Below, in pieces: positions 35,284 to 44,558 of a stretch of 64,000 bases of DNA (positions within the stretch are counted from its first letter, which is position 1; the number at the start of each line of letters is the position of its first letter). The translations under genes and the position numbers were made by a program. This DNA comes from Treponema sp. (lineage in GTDB: Bacteria; Spirochaetota; Spirochaetia; Treponematales; Treponemataceae). The stretch covers positions 1 through 64,000 of the forward strand of contig CP091737.1 in NCBI GenBank assembly GCA_022010055.1. Reading direction: 5' to 3'. The notes under the pieces are model-generated. The model saw only the letters and a program-made list of their open reading frames with translations, had not been told where the DNA came from and searched no databases.

Positions 35284-36608
35284 TTAAAGTTCGCCGGAAA
35301 CTGCCGCGCCTGGCAAACCGATGTCTTTTCTGTAGAACGCTCCGTCAAAATGAACGCCCTGTATTGCCTTGTATGCATTTTTCCAGGCTTCGTCAAAAGT
35401 TTTTCCAAAAGTGGAGCAGGCAAGCACACGGCCGCCGTTTGTAAGCATTTTGCCGTCTTCAAGTTTTGCGCCTGCGATAAAGATTTTTGCTCCGGCTTCA
35501 GTGATTTTGCTTTCGTCAAAAGAAATTATCTTTCCTTTCGGATAGCTTCCCGGGTATCCTCCTGAAACAACAACAGGACTAACCTGATAACCTTTTTTCC
35601 ATGAGAAATTAAAATCTTTTAATGTTCCGTCTGTGATAGCCCTGCACATTTCAACAAAGTCAAAATCCATTAGCGGCAGGACTGACTGGGTTTCCGGGTC
35701 GCCAAGACGAACGTTGTATTCCAGAAGTTTTGGTCCGTCCTTTGTGAGCATAACGCCAAAAAACAGGAATCCGCGGTAATCAAAGCCTTCTTTTACAAGA
35801 CCTTTTAATGTTGGCTCAAGGCAAGTTCTGTTGAATTCCGCCATCGTTTCTGCCGTAACATCGTCTAGCGGGCAGACAGAACCCATTCCGCCTGTGTTAG
35901 GACCTTTTGCGCCGTCTTCAAGCCGCTTGTGGTCGCGCGCGGGCAAGAACGGAATTATGCAGGCATTTCCGGATGTTCCGGGTTTACGCTTACAGCGGAA
36001 AGAACTGAAATCTCAACGCCCTGCAAATAATCTTCGATTACAAGTTTTTGCCCCGCATTGCCAACTCTTCCAGATTCCATTAAATCTGTGATTGCCGCAA
36101 GAGCGTCTTCTGTGGTTGCCGCAACAACAACGCCTTTTCCTGCTGCAAGTCCGTCCGCTTTTATTACGATTGGCGCGCCATGCTGTCTGACATATTCTTC
36201 CGCAGCCTTCTTATCTGTAAAAGTTTTACTTTTTGCGCAGGCTACGCCGTATTTTTCCATAAAATCTTTAGAAAGGTCTTTTGAAGCCTCCAGCTGCGCT
36301 GCCGCTTTCTTTGGACCTACGCAAGGAATTCCTGCCGCCCAAAAAACATCCGCAAGCCCCTCGGCAAGAGGATCTTCCGGTCCGATTACAGCCATCGTGC
36401 AATTCTCGTGCTTTGCGATTTGAATGTATGGATTTTCTGAACCGTTTATGTAGCCGCAGTCTTTTATTTCAACGTTAAGGCACTTTTCTTCTTTTGCTGT
36501 GCCGCCGTTTCCCGGAACACAGACAACCTTTTCAACACTGGAACTCTGAGCAATTTTCCACGCAATAGTGTGCTCACGACCACCATTGCCAACAACGATA
36601 ATATTCAT
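35284..36608 (-). CDS. purD: Phosphoribosylamine-glycine ligase (one frameshift)
   Basis: Second step of purine synthesis. ~441 aa. The N terminus MNIIVVGNGGREHTIAWKI is diagnostic, with the ATP-grasp region KADGLAAGKGVVVA, then KGPNTGGMGSVCP, YRGFLFFGVM and EYNVRLGDPETQ. Near 35950 the frame shifts between VSVNPEH and ACIIPFLPARDHKRL; a one-base indel in the CGGAAATGCC stretch accounts for it. It is convergent with amt. Confidence 0.95.
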
Positions 36609-36716
36609 TCTTTTATTTTACAGAATTTATGCAAAAAAGTACAACTTAATTGCAGAGCGGAAATAAACGTTCCCCGGCGCAAGCGGTTGGAAAAAAGACT
36701 ATGCAAGAATCAGGGA

Positions 36717-37038
36717 CAGGGCAAACGCATTATAAATAATTTAAGTAAACTTTGCGCGAAGGAACGGTTTCGTGGTCAAAAACACTCTGATTGTTGAGAC
36801 CGCGAGAGCGGTCAATTCTATAGTTACTTTGCAACAATCAGCGTGTAGGGGATGTCCAATAAGTATCTTTTTTGTCATTTATAGGCTTGACCCGAAATTC
36901 TAAATGCATATATTACAATCATTTAGAATTTGTTCAACAATGACATTCAGAACTTATTGGACATCTTCGATTTTGAACCACGAAACCGTGACTGGGAGCA
37001 AGTTTTTTGCTGAATACATTTATAATGCGTTTGCCCTG
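36717..37038. mobile_element. 322-bp nested-palindrome element, copy P1
   Basis: MITE-like. Perfect terminal repeats CAGGGCAAACGCATTATAAA and its inverse, with a 10-bp target duplication GAATCAGGGA on both sides. Two further inverted pairs are nested inside: ACGGTTTCGTGGTCAAAA / TTTTGAACCACGAAACCGT and GATGTCCAATAAGT / ACTTATTGGACATC. At 36764-36848 sits a P1/P2 hairpin motif also found alone at 48086. Copy P2 at 58903-59224 has the same length. No transposase. Confidence 0.85.
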
Positions 37039-37092
37039 GAATCAGGGAATTGAAAAATTGCAATTTTTACCGCTAACCGTTAAACTGATTTT

Positions 37093-37864
37093 ATGAATAT
37101 TTGTCTTTTTAAGGAAGAGGAATTGACCCGGCCTCTGGATTTTTCGGACGAGCGGGGCGGTCATATAATCAAAATTCTTCATAAAAAGGAAGGCGATTCT
37201 TTTTTAGCCGGCGTAATAAACGGAAAGTCCGGAAAAGCCACAATTTCAAAAATTCAGGACAGGCAGATTTTTTTTACTTTTGAGCCGGACCTTGAATCAG
37301 ATGTAAAGCCCCTTTATCCTTTAAAAATGATAATAGGTTTTCCGCGGCCGATTCAGTTAAAGCGGCTTTGCGCGATGTGGCGGCCCTTGGGGTAAGCCAG
37401 GTTCATCTTACCGGCACGGAGCTTGGCGAAAAATCGTACATGCAGTCAAATCTTGTGGAGCACGGAACAGCGTATAAGATGCTGGTTGACGGAACAGTTC
37501 AGGCCGGAGGAACTTGCGTTCCGGAGCTGTTTCTTCATAAAAATTTAACGGAATGCCTTTCGGCTCTTGAAGAAACGGCTCTTCACAGTCGGCGGCATTA
37601 AAAAAAGAACTGAAAATTTGCCTGGACAACAAAAATCCCGCCGGCTCTCTGGTGGAAATTCTTCAGAATCAGGACGAAACAAAAAAAACTGACACAATAA
37701 TCGCGGCTATTGGAAGCGAGCGCGGCTGGACAGACACCGAAAGGATTCTTCTTGAAAAAAACGGATACATCCGCTGCGGAATGGGAAAACGCATAATGCG
37801 TACGGAAACTGCGGCGACGGTAAGCGCGAGTATAATCGGGGCGCTTCAGGGCTGGCTTGAATAA
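37093..37864 (+). CDS. rsmE: 16S rRNA m3U1498 methyltransferase (two frameshifts)
   Basis: SPOUT-class methylase acting on 16S U1498. The N-terminal PUA-like part includes RGGHIIKILHKKEGD; then RPIQLKRL, GVSQVHLTGTELGEKSY and the C-terminal knot IIAAIGSERGWTDTERILLEKNGY with MGKRIMRTETAATVS. Two one-base losses break the frame: a T at ~37365 (CGGCTTTGCGCGA should be CGGCTTTTGCGCGA) and an indel at ~37576. Corrected length is about 257 aa, usual for the family. Confidence 0.93.
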
Positions 37865-37881
37865 TTTTTGTTTAGGGAGGC

Positions 37882-37949
37882 ATGATAAAAATTACATCCT
37901 TGTAATTTTTATCATTACAGTTTGCTCAAGCGTTGCTTTCTCAAACTGT
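37882..37949 (+). other. Tandem hairpins upstream of pepT
   Basis: Perfect 14-bp stem ATGATAAAAATTAC / GTAATTTTTATCAT with a 6-base loop, then ACAGTTTG / CAAACTGT enclosing 17 bases. There is no T-run after the second, so it is not an obvious terminator. The leader then reaches SD GGGAGGA of pepT. Confidence 0.6.
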
Positions 37950-38002
37950 GATTCCCGCCATCCGTGGCTCGCCGCTAACGCGGAAATTTTATGGGAGGAC
38001 TT

Positions 38003-39274
38003 ATGAATTACATTGAAAAAGATTCGGATTTTCAGCAGAAACTTTTAAATCGCTTTATAAAATATGTAAAAATCTGGACGGAATCAAATCTGGAAAAAGC
38101 GGATAAAGGAATTATTCCAAGCGAGGAGCGCGAATTTGAGCTTGCAAAGCAGCTTTCTGCGGAGCTGACCGTTATGGGGCTTCAGGAAGTGCAGGTTACA
38201 AAAGACTGCTATACTTATGCGTATCTTTCGCCTTCAAAAGGCTTTGAAAATGTTCCGCCCTTTTGTCTTCTCGCCCATATAGACACGGTTGAGGAAGTTT
38301 CCGGCAAAGATGTAAAGCCGATTATCTATCCTTCTTACGACGGAACGCCGATTGATTTGCAGTGCAATGTGCGCCACGACCCTAAAAAAGATTCCGCGCT
38401 TGCGGAGGCGGCAAAAAACCGGGAAACGATAATTACCGCCGACGGAACGACTCTTCTTGGGGCGGATGACAAAGCCGGAATTTCAGAAATTATGACCTGC
38501 ATAGAATATCTTGTATCTCATCCGGAAATAAAGCACGGAAAAATAGAAGTGGTTTTTTCTCCCGACGAAGAGACAGGCCACGGAATGGATAAAGTTCCAT
38601 TAAACCTTATAAAATCAAAATTTGCGTACACGGTAGATGGCGGAAACATCGGAGAGCTTGAGACAGAGTGTTTCAACGCCTGCTCGGCCCTTGTAACCTT
38701 TACAGGAAAATCAACGCACACCGGAACCGCCCGCGACGGAGGAATGGTGAACGCCGTGAACATTGCGAGCCGTTTTGTAGAGTCGCTTCCTGTCCGGGAA
38801 CGTCCTGAGACAACCTGCGGATACGAAGGGTTTTATGCGGTTCTTGAAATGAACGGCTCTGTTGAACAGGCATCCGTTTCAATGATTCTGCGGGATTTTT
38901 CGGAAGAAGGAATGGAAGGACGCATCGCCGCGGTAAAGAAACTTGCGGAATCGGCCGCGCTTTCTTTTGGCGGAAAATACGAAGTATCTTTTAAAGAGCA
39001 GTATAAAAATATGAAGTCCGGACTTGAAAAAAATCCTTCGGTTGTAAAAAATCTTGTCGCGGCGTACGAAGCGTCCGGCATAAAGCCTGTTTTTGTTCCT
39101 GTCCGCGGCGGAACAGACGGTTCAAGGCTTACGGAAATGGGAATCCCGACCCCGAATATTTTTACCGGCGGCCATAATTACCACGGAAGATACGAATGGG
39201 CGAGCCTTGAGCAGATGGGAGCCGCGACCGATGTTCTTATTAATCTGTCCCGGAAAATTGCCGAAAATAAATAA
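38003..39274 (+). CDS. pepT: Peptidase T (tripeptide aminopeptidase)
   Basis: 423-aa M20 zinc peptidase that releases N-terminal residues from tripeptides. Metal and catalytic motifs: LLAHIDTVEE, TLLGADDKAGI, VFSPDEETGHG, the dimerisation-loop GKSTHTGTARDGG, and the C-terminal RGGTDGSRLTEMGIPTPN with final GGHNYHGRYEW. ATG 38003 is preferred over 37991 because GGGAGGA sits just upstream. Cytoplasmic. Confidence 0.95.
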   Translation: MNYIEKDSDFQQKLLNRFIKYVKIWTESNLEKADKGIIPSEEREFELAKQLSAELTVMGLQEVQVTKDCYTYAYLSPSKGFENVPPFCLLAHIDTVEEVSGKDVKPIIYPSYDGTPIDLQCNVRHDPKKDSALAEAAKNRETIITADGTTLLGADDKAGISEIMTCIEYLVSHPEIKHGKIEVVFSPDEETGHGMDKVPLNLIKSKFAYTVDGGNIGELETECFNACSALVTFTGKSTHTGTARDGGMVNAVNIASRFVESLPVRERPETTCGYEGFYAVLEMNGSVEQASVSMILRDFSEEGMEGRIAAVKKLAESAALSFGGKYEVSFKEQYKNMKSGLEKNPSVVKNLVAAYEASGIKPVFVPVRGGTDGSRLTEMGIPTPNIFTGGHNYHGRYEWASLEQMGAATDVLINLSRKIAENK

Positions 39275-39315
39275 AAGGCCGTTTTTTGCCTTACTAAAAC
39301 ATAACAGGAAAGAAT

Positions 39316-40602
39316 ATGCACGAATATATGATTGAAGGCGGATTTCCTATAAAAGGAACAGTTACTGCCAGCGGAAATAAAAATGCGGCCCTGCCTTGCA
39401 TAGCGGCGGCACTGCTTACAGAAGAGCCTGTGATTTTACACAATGTGCCGGATATTGAAGACACGGCGGTTATGCTTAATATTTTGCAGTCGTTCGGAGC
39501 AAAAGCGACTCTGCTCAAGAAAAACACTTGGAAAATAGAGGCAAAGGATATTGAGTCCTGCATAATACCAGCCGCGCTTTCAAAGAAAATCCGCGCGTCA
39601 ATACTTTTTGCCGGGCCTATGGTCGCTCGCCTTGGAAAAGCGGAGATGCTTCCGCCTGGCGGAGACGTAATAGGCCGCCGAAGGCTTGATACCCATTTTC
39701 TTGCGCTGGAGCAGCTTGGCGCGCAGGTGAAAATAAACGGACATTTTACTTTTGTGGCGAACAAACTTATCGGCACGGATATTTTCCTTGATGAATGTTC
39801 CGTAACAGCGACGGAAAACGCGCTTATGGCGGCTGTTCTTGCGTCAGGAAAAACAACGATTACAAATGCGGCGAGCGAACCGCATATTCAGGATTTGTGC
39901 CGTATGCTCTGCGCGATGGGCGCGGAAATTCAGGGAATAGGTTCAAATTTTCTTACAATTTACGGAGCGGAAAAGCTTCACGGCTGCGAATTTGAAATCG
40001 GCCCGGATTATATGGAAATCGGTTCGTACATCGGGCTTGCCGCGGTAACAAAAGGAAGCATAGAAATCAAAGGTGTAAAAAATCTTGATATGCGTCCGCT
40101 AAAAATAGGTTTTGCAAAGCTCGGTATTACGTGGCTTCAGGAAGGGGACACTATAAAAGTCCCTTCAATCCAGGAAATGAAGACAAATGCGGATATCGGA
40201 ACAAAAATCCCGAAAATCGACGACTCTCCGTGGCCGGGCTTTCCGCCGGATTTAACTTCCATAATGACGGTTATCGCAACCCAGGTGGAAGGAACTGTCT
40301 TGATATTTGAAAAAATGTTTGAAAGCCGTATGTTCTTTGTTGACAAGCTGATTGGAATGGGCGCGCAGATTACGCTTTGTGACCCGCACCGTGCTATAGT
40401 CTGCGGACCGTCTCCGTTGCATGGCGAGCATCTTGTTTCGCCTGATGTCCGCGCCGGAATGGCGATGGTTATCGCGGCGATGGCGGCGCATGGCGAAAGC
40501 CGCATAAGCAATGTTTATCAGATTGAGCGTGGCTATGAAAATCTTGTTGATCGCCTTAGAAGTTTAGGCGCGCATATCAAAAAAGTGAATATCGACGAGT
40601 AA
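39316..40602 (+). CDS. murA: UDP-GlcNAc 1-carboxyvinyltransferase with Asp active site
   Basis: First committed step of peptidoglycan synthesis. 428 aa. ASGNKNAALP carries the catalytic K22, and R-rich GDVIGRRRLDTHF follows. The usual PGGCAIG Cys (C115 of E. coli) is Asp117 (PPGGDVIG), a substitution known from other MurA proteins to abolish fosfomycin alkylation. C-terminal motifs include PWPGFPPDLTS and HRAIVCGPSPLHG. SD AGGA precedes ATG 39316, 41 bp after pepT. Confidence 0.97.
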   Translation: MHEYMIEGGFPIKGTVTASGNKNAALPCIAAALLTEEPVILHNVPDIEDTAVMLNILQSFGAKATLLKKNTWKIEAKDIESCIIPAALSKKIRASILFAGPMVARLGKAEMLPPGGDVIGRRRLDTHFLALEQLGAQVKINGHFTFVANKLIGTDIFLDECSVTATENALMAAVLASGKTTITNAASEPHIQDLCRMLCAMGAEIQGIGSNFLTIYGAEKLHGCEFEIGPDYMEIGSYIGLAAVTKGSIEIKGVKNLDMRPLKIGFAKLGITWLQEGDTIKVPSIQEMKTNADIGTKIPKIDDSPWPGFPPDLTSIMTVIATQVEGTVLIFEKMFESRMFFVDKLIGMGAQITLCDPHRAIVCGPSPLHGEHLVSPDVRAGMAMVIAAMAAHGESRISNVYQIERGYENLVDRLRSLGAHIKKVNIDE

Positions 40603-40617
40603 TAAAAAAAGGGCGCG

Positions 40618-40738
40618 TCGGCTCAACCTTGCGGTTTCGCCGTCGGGTGTTCCAGCCTTCGCCTGTCCGGCTCATTCGGCGGCAATTTCGCCTGCGCTCA
40701 ATTACCGCCGAACTTCGGGCTTCCATACCCTCGCGCAT
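40618..40738. repeat. Dispersed GTCGGGTGTTCC repeat, copy 2
   Basis: Same ends as 1204-1328: TTTCGCCGTCGGGTGTTCC at the left and GGCTTCCATACCC at the right. The interior contains palindromic CGGCGGCAATTTCGCC. It lies between convergent murA and pheS. Confidence 0.6.
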
Positions 40739-40743
40739 TATAT

Positions 40744-42297
40744 TTAGAATTTTGCAGTTCTTTGTCTTACACGTTCAATGTCTTCGCAGAACAGTTCGCG
40801 CAAATCGTTCAGGCCAAGAGCCATCAATGCCATTCGGTCAATTCCGATTCCCCATGCAAGGACTGGAACGTCAATTCCCATCGCTTTTGTTACTTCCGGA
40901 CGGAAAATTCCTGAGCCGCCAAGCTCAAACCATCCCAAGACCGGATGCTTTATGTGAACTTCAACAGAAGGCTCTGTAAATGGGAAGTAGCCCGGAACAT
41001 ACTTTACTTCTGTCGCTCCTGCGATTTCTGTCGCAAACATTTTCAAAAATCCAAGCAATGTCCTAAGGTTTACTTCTTCGCCGATTACAATTCCTTCGGT
41101 CTGGTAAAAGTCCGAAAGATGGGTCGCGTCAACTTTGTCGTAGCGGAAACAGCGCGCGATTCCAAAATATTTTCCAGGAACTTCTGCCTTGTGCAGCTGA
41201 TGTGCGGAAAGGACAGTTCCCTGCGAGCGGAGAATCAGGCGGCGCGTAAATTCGCGGTCAAATTTATAATCCCAGCCGCGGCTTCCAGAGTCTCCTCCGT
41301 TTTCGTGAACCCGGGCAACGTTGCTAAGGTATGGCTCTTCAATTGATTTTGCGTGCGTAGGATTTTTTATTCTGTAGACATCATGGATGTCGCGCGCCGC
41401 ATGGAACTGAGGCATAAAAAGAGCGTCTCCGTTCCAGAATTCCGTTTCTACAAGCGGACCGTCAAATTCCTGGAATCCCAGAGAACAGAGCTTGTCCTTT
41501 ACAGACTCAAGGAACTGAACGTAAGGGTTTGTTCTTCCCGGAATGATTCTTGCCGGCTGCAGGGAAATGTTGTATCCGCGGAAAGTTCCGTTCTTCCATT
41601 CGCCGCTGGCAAGCATTTGGAGTTATTTCACCAATCTCGTTTCCTGTGACTCCGGCTTTTTCAAGCTCGGCTTTTACTTCCGCGGCTTCTGGAACAAGCT
41701 TGTATGTTACAGTTTCCCGCTCAATGATTTTAAATGGACTGTCTGTTGCTCCGCGTTTTTTTGCGAGCGTCGCAATTACGTCCTGCTGTTCTTTTGAAAG
41801 GTCTTTTTTGTCAATCTGGCCGTTGGTGCTGCTTTCCGCCATTTTTAAAAGTCCGGAAGCAACAGCGATTCTTGCAGGAAGAGCCGCGCCGGTGTATTCA
41901 GCCTTTTTTTCGGCGTTCATTTTAAGGATTCCGTCTTTTGCAAGCTGCCCGAACGCAGAGCCTATGTCCTTGTTTTCAATCTTCAGGGCCGATGCGATTT
42001 CAGGAAGTGTCTTTGCGCCGGAATCTTTCAGAAGAGAAACAACGCGTTCTTCAACAGTTCCGTCTTTTGCAAGGGCTTTGCCCATATCAGTTATCTCGTA
42101 GTAGGTGTGGGCTACCCGGCCGGTTTCCTTAAGAAGCTCCTTTCCGCCTAACCATGAAATGCCTGGTTCGCATGACCTTCTTTGTAATCAAGCTCTTTGA
42201 TTAATTTTTCAGATGTAAGCTCGTCCTTATCTGAATACTTTAAAAGCACCTTGATTTCCAGCGGATGCAGATTTTTAATAATGTTTGAAATGTTCAT
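40744..42297 (-). CDS. pheS: Phenylalanyl-tRNA synthetase alpha subunit, archaeal type (two frameshifts)
   Basis: Charges tRNA-Phe together with PheT. At ~517 aa with N-terminal winged-helix repeats (NIIKNLHPLEIKVLLKY; TLPEIASALKIENKDIG) this is the archaeal/eukaryal form, not the ~340-aa bacterial form. Class II motifs: QFHAARDIHDVY, HENGGDSGSRGWDY, SQGTVLSAHQL, GGSGIFRPEV, LAWGIGIDRMALMALG. Frames break at ~42158 (lost T; restores NQAFSWLGGKELL) and ~41618 (restores EITPxMLASGEWKNG). ATG 42297. Archaeal-type PheRS is known in spirochaetes. Confidence 0.95.
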
Positions 42298-42318
42298 TTG
42301 TTTTAACCTGATGCAAGA

Positions 42319-42717
42319 CTATCGGGTGAATTTTACATGGGAAACGTACTGTGCCCAGCTTATACCTCGATCGTCCTTGAAATATCGTTCTCTGTCTCTG
42401 TCCAAGTAAGTGTAATGATAATACTTGTTCTGCTTTGTAAAATCTTCAAGGCAGCCAAGTACGGCATTCATCGCTTCGCCAGAGTCATAAGTTACGTACA
42501 TAGCAGTATAATAAATTCTTGCCTCGTCTGTCATCGGAATATAGTCAATTTTAACCTTTGCAGTTTTGTCAGTTGTGTGCTGAACTTCCGGAACAATGAC
42601 TTTTTTTGAAAGATCCATCTTATCTTTATCGTCAGGAAGCGCAGAAACTTCGGACTGAGCAAAAATATTTCCGGCAAAAATAAACATTGAAAGCAATAAT
42701 ACAAATACTTTCTTCAT
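42319..42717 (-). CDS. Small exported protein
   Basis: 132 aa with signal peptide MKKVFVLLLSMFIFAGNIFAQ and no lipobox. The mature ~110 aa has a charged start and aromatic C-terminal half (YYHYTYLDRDRERYFKDDRG). The family is not recognised. It stands between pheS and another exported-protein gene on the same strand; an SD of the GGGGG type precedes the ATG. Confidence 0.7.
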   Translation of the reverse strand: MKKVFVLLLSMFIFAGNIFAQSEVSALPDDKDKMDLSKKVIVPEVQHTTDKTAKVKIDYIPMTDEARIYYTAMYVTYDSGEAMNAVLGCLEDFTKQNKYYHYTYLDRDRERYFKDDRGISWAQYVSHVKFTR

Positions 42718-42744
42718 ATTAGACCCCCTAATCGGATTGCAACC

Positions 42745-43440
42745 TTAAAACATTGTGTATTTTATAATTCTATCTGTTTCTAAAAAAAAATCAAGTTTAA
42801 CTGAATACTGCCCCTGCGTTATTCCTATTTTTGGCTCTTTTGCGATTATTATGCGCCCTGAGATTTCCTTAGGCTTGTTTTTTATAATCGGGCGGTAAAA
42901 ACTGCGTATTCCGTCGCGGATTGCATTTTTTGTGGCCTCGGAGATTCCTTCAAATCCGGTTTTAACCGGGGCGGTTCCAGTCCCTTGTGTTTTCTGCGTG
43001 TTTATTGTCTTCCATGCCCTGAAACTTTTCACCTGGCTTTTTGTGCGCTCATATTTTGTCCATATATGGATAAGATTGTCCTGTATCCACGGATTTTCGT
43101 AGGTTATCGGGCTTTCTTTCTGGTTGATTTGATTTACAGGTGAAATTTCAAGATATTCTTTTACTCCGCGCGTCTTGTCGTATGGAGTGTAGACAAAATT
43201 CCAGCCGTAAACCATTCCGTTGATTAAAAACGGCGCTGTGTCTTTTAGCCGTTTTGAAGAATAGTCAAAAATTCCGCTTTCTGTGTTCTGCGCCTCGGCA
43301 AGTTCCGGGTACGCGTCAAGCTCGGACCATATATGGATGTAAATTGTCTCGTCAAAATTCGGTGTCTGCGCATTCAGGTTAAAAACAAGTAGGAAAGAGA
43401 AAAGTATTTTTGCAAGAAATGATTTTTTATTTTCTGGCAT
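42745..43440 (-). CDS. Exported protein of unknown function
   Basis: 231 aa. The signal peptide SFLAKILFSFLLVFNLNAQ sits near the N terminus. The mature part is rich in Tyr/Trp and beta-type sequence (TIYIHIWSELDAYPELAEAQ; YGWNFVYTPYDKTRGVKEYL), ending in a hydrophobic strand. Possibly periplasmic. Its start overlaps the stop of the diguanylate cyclase gene by 14 bp, so the two are cotranslated. Confidence 0.7.
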   Translation of the reverse strand: MPENKKSFLAKILFSFLLVFNLNAQTPNFDETIYIHIWSELDAYPELAEAQNTESGIFDYSSKRLKDTAPFLINGMVYGWNFVYTPYDKTRGVKEYLEISPVNQINQKESPITYENPWIQDNLIHIWTKYERTKSQVKSFRAWKTINTQKTQGTGTAPVKTGFEGISEATKNAIRDGIRSFYRPIIKNKPKEISGRIIIAKEPKIGITQGQYSVKLDFFLETDRIIKYTMF

Positions 43441-44521
43441 AGTCTGTTGAAACCAGCGAAGGCGGAGCGTAAGTCACCCTGTTCCTTCCGTTGTGCTTCG
43501 ACATATAAAGTCCATGGTCGGCCTGGTCTACGATTTGCGCCGCGATGGTAATCGGGTTTGTCTTGTGGTCGAATACAGAAACGCCGCAGGAAATCGTTAC
43601 TTTCATGTGCTGGCCATTGAACATAAAGTCGTGGTTTTCAATCGTGGCGCGGATTCTTTCGGCAATCTGTACCGCGTCATCTTTTTTTGTGTCGTTCAGA
43701 AGAACTGTAAATTCTTCGCCACCGTAGCGGCTTGCAAGGTCATCGTCGCGGAGACTTGTTTTTATAATGTGGGCAACCTGCGTAAGTACGTAATCTCCGC
43801 ATTCGTGGCCGTAGGTGTCGTTAAAATGCTTAAAAAAATCAATGTCGAACATAAGGATTGCAAGCGGAATTTTCTCTGTCATTGCATTGTCCAGCTTTTC
43901 CGTAAGCACATTGAAGAAGTAATATTTTAGCTTAAGCTGCGTCATCATATCTGTTGAAGAGCGTTCAATCAGCGCGGAGTTGTTGATTGCGATTGCGCCT
44001 AGGGACGCAATGTTCTGAACAAGGTCTTTCTCGTAGTCTGTGTAGGAAATGTCGCTTCCTGGCTCAAAAGTAAAGCGTTCCCCAAGGAACAGGATTCCGT
44101 TTATATGGTTTTTCTGGATGAGCGGAACAATTAGCGTAGGAGTAAGGGATTTGAGCATGTCTCCCGCGGTTGTGCCGGGGCTGTTTTCAAGAAGATAGTC
44201 TAGCGTTACAGGACGTTTTTTTTCGGAAAGAGTTGTTACGACAGGGTCGGTGTAAGGAATCTGATATTTTAGGCCTGAGGTCTGGTCGAGCACGCTCTGC
44301 TTTGTTTCCAGCTGAAAATATTCGGAATTCAGCAAGTCCAGGACAAAAATTCCTGCGTTTGTAACCCGCATCTGCGCCATGCACGAAAATACGATTGATT
44401 CCAGCAGTTTCGGGCCTTCCAGGGTGGAACAAAAAGAGCGGGAAATATCTAAAAGCTGTTCTAGGTCGTAAATATGTTTTTCGTATTCAGCAATCATCTG
44501 TTCTGTCGTCTTTTTTTCCAT
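43427..44521 (-). CDS. GAF-GGDEF diguanylate cyclase
   Basis: 364 aa. A coiled N terminus, GAF sensor domain (~25-180), and GGDEF domain (~190-355) with D226 in FDIDFFKHFND and active site RYGGEEF (GGEEF 267-271). The inhibitory I-site RDDD is at 258-261, five residues upstream. It should make c-di-GMP and be feedback-inhibited. Similar GAF-GGDEF proteins occur in oral and pathogenic treponemes. It is cytoplasmic. A G11 tract lies 16 bp before ATG 44521. Confidence 0.94.
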   Translation of the reverse strand: MEKKTTEQMIAEYEKHIYDLEQLLDISRSFCSTLEGPKLLESIVFSCMAQMRVTNAGIFVLDLLNSEYFQLETKQSVLDQTSGLKYQIPYTDPVVTTLSEKKRPVTLDYLLENSPGTTAGDMLKSLTPTLIVPLIQKNHINGILFLGERFTFEPGSDISYTDYEKDLVQNIASLGAIAINNSALIERSSTDMMTQLKLKYYFFNVLTEKLDNAMTEKIPLAILMFDIDFFKHFNDTYGHECGDYVLTQVAHIIKTSLRDDDLASRYGGEEFTVLLNDTKKDDAVQIAERIRATIENHDFMFNGQHMKVTISCGVSVFDHKTNPITIAAQIVDQADHGLYMSKHNGRNRVTYAPPSLVSTDYARK

Positions 44522-44536
44522 TTTCTTTTTTGTTCT

Positions 44537-44547
44537 CCCCCCCCCCC
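44537..44547. repeat. C11 (G11 on coding strand) tract upstream of the diguanylate cyclase gene
   Basis: Eleven C on plus, 16 bp upstream of the minus-strand ATG and just after the stop of the upstream gene (44559). Length changes would alter promoter or SD spacing, not frame. Confidence 0.85.
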
Positions 44548-44558
44548 GAAATGTGGGT

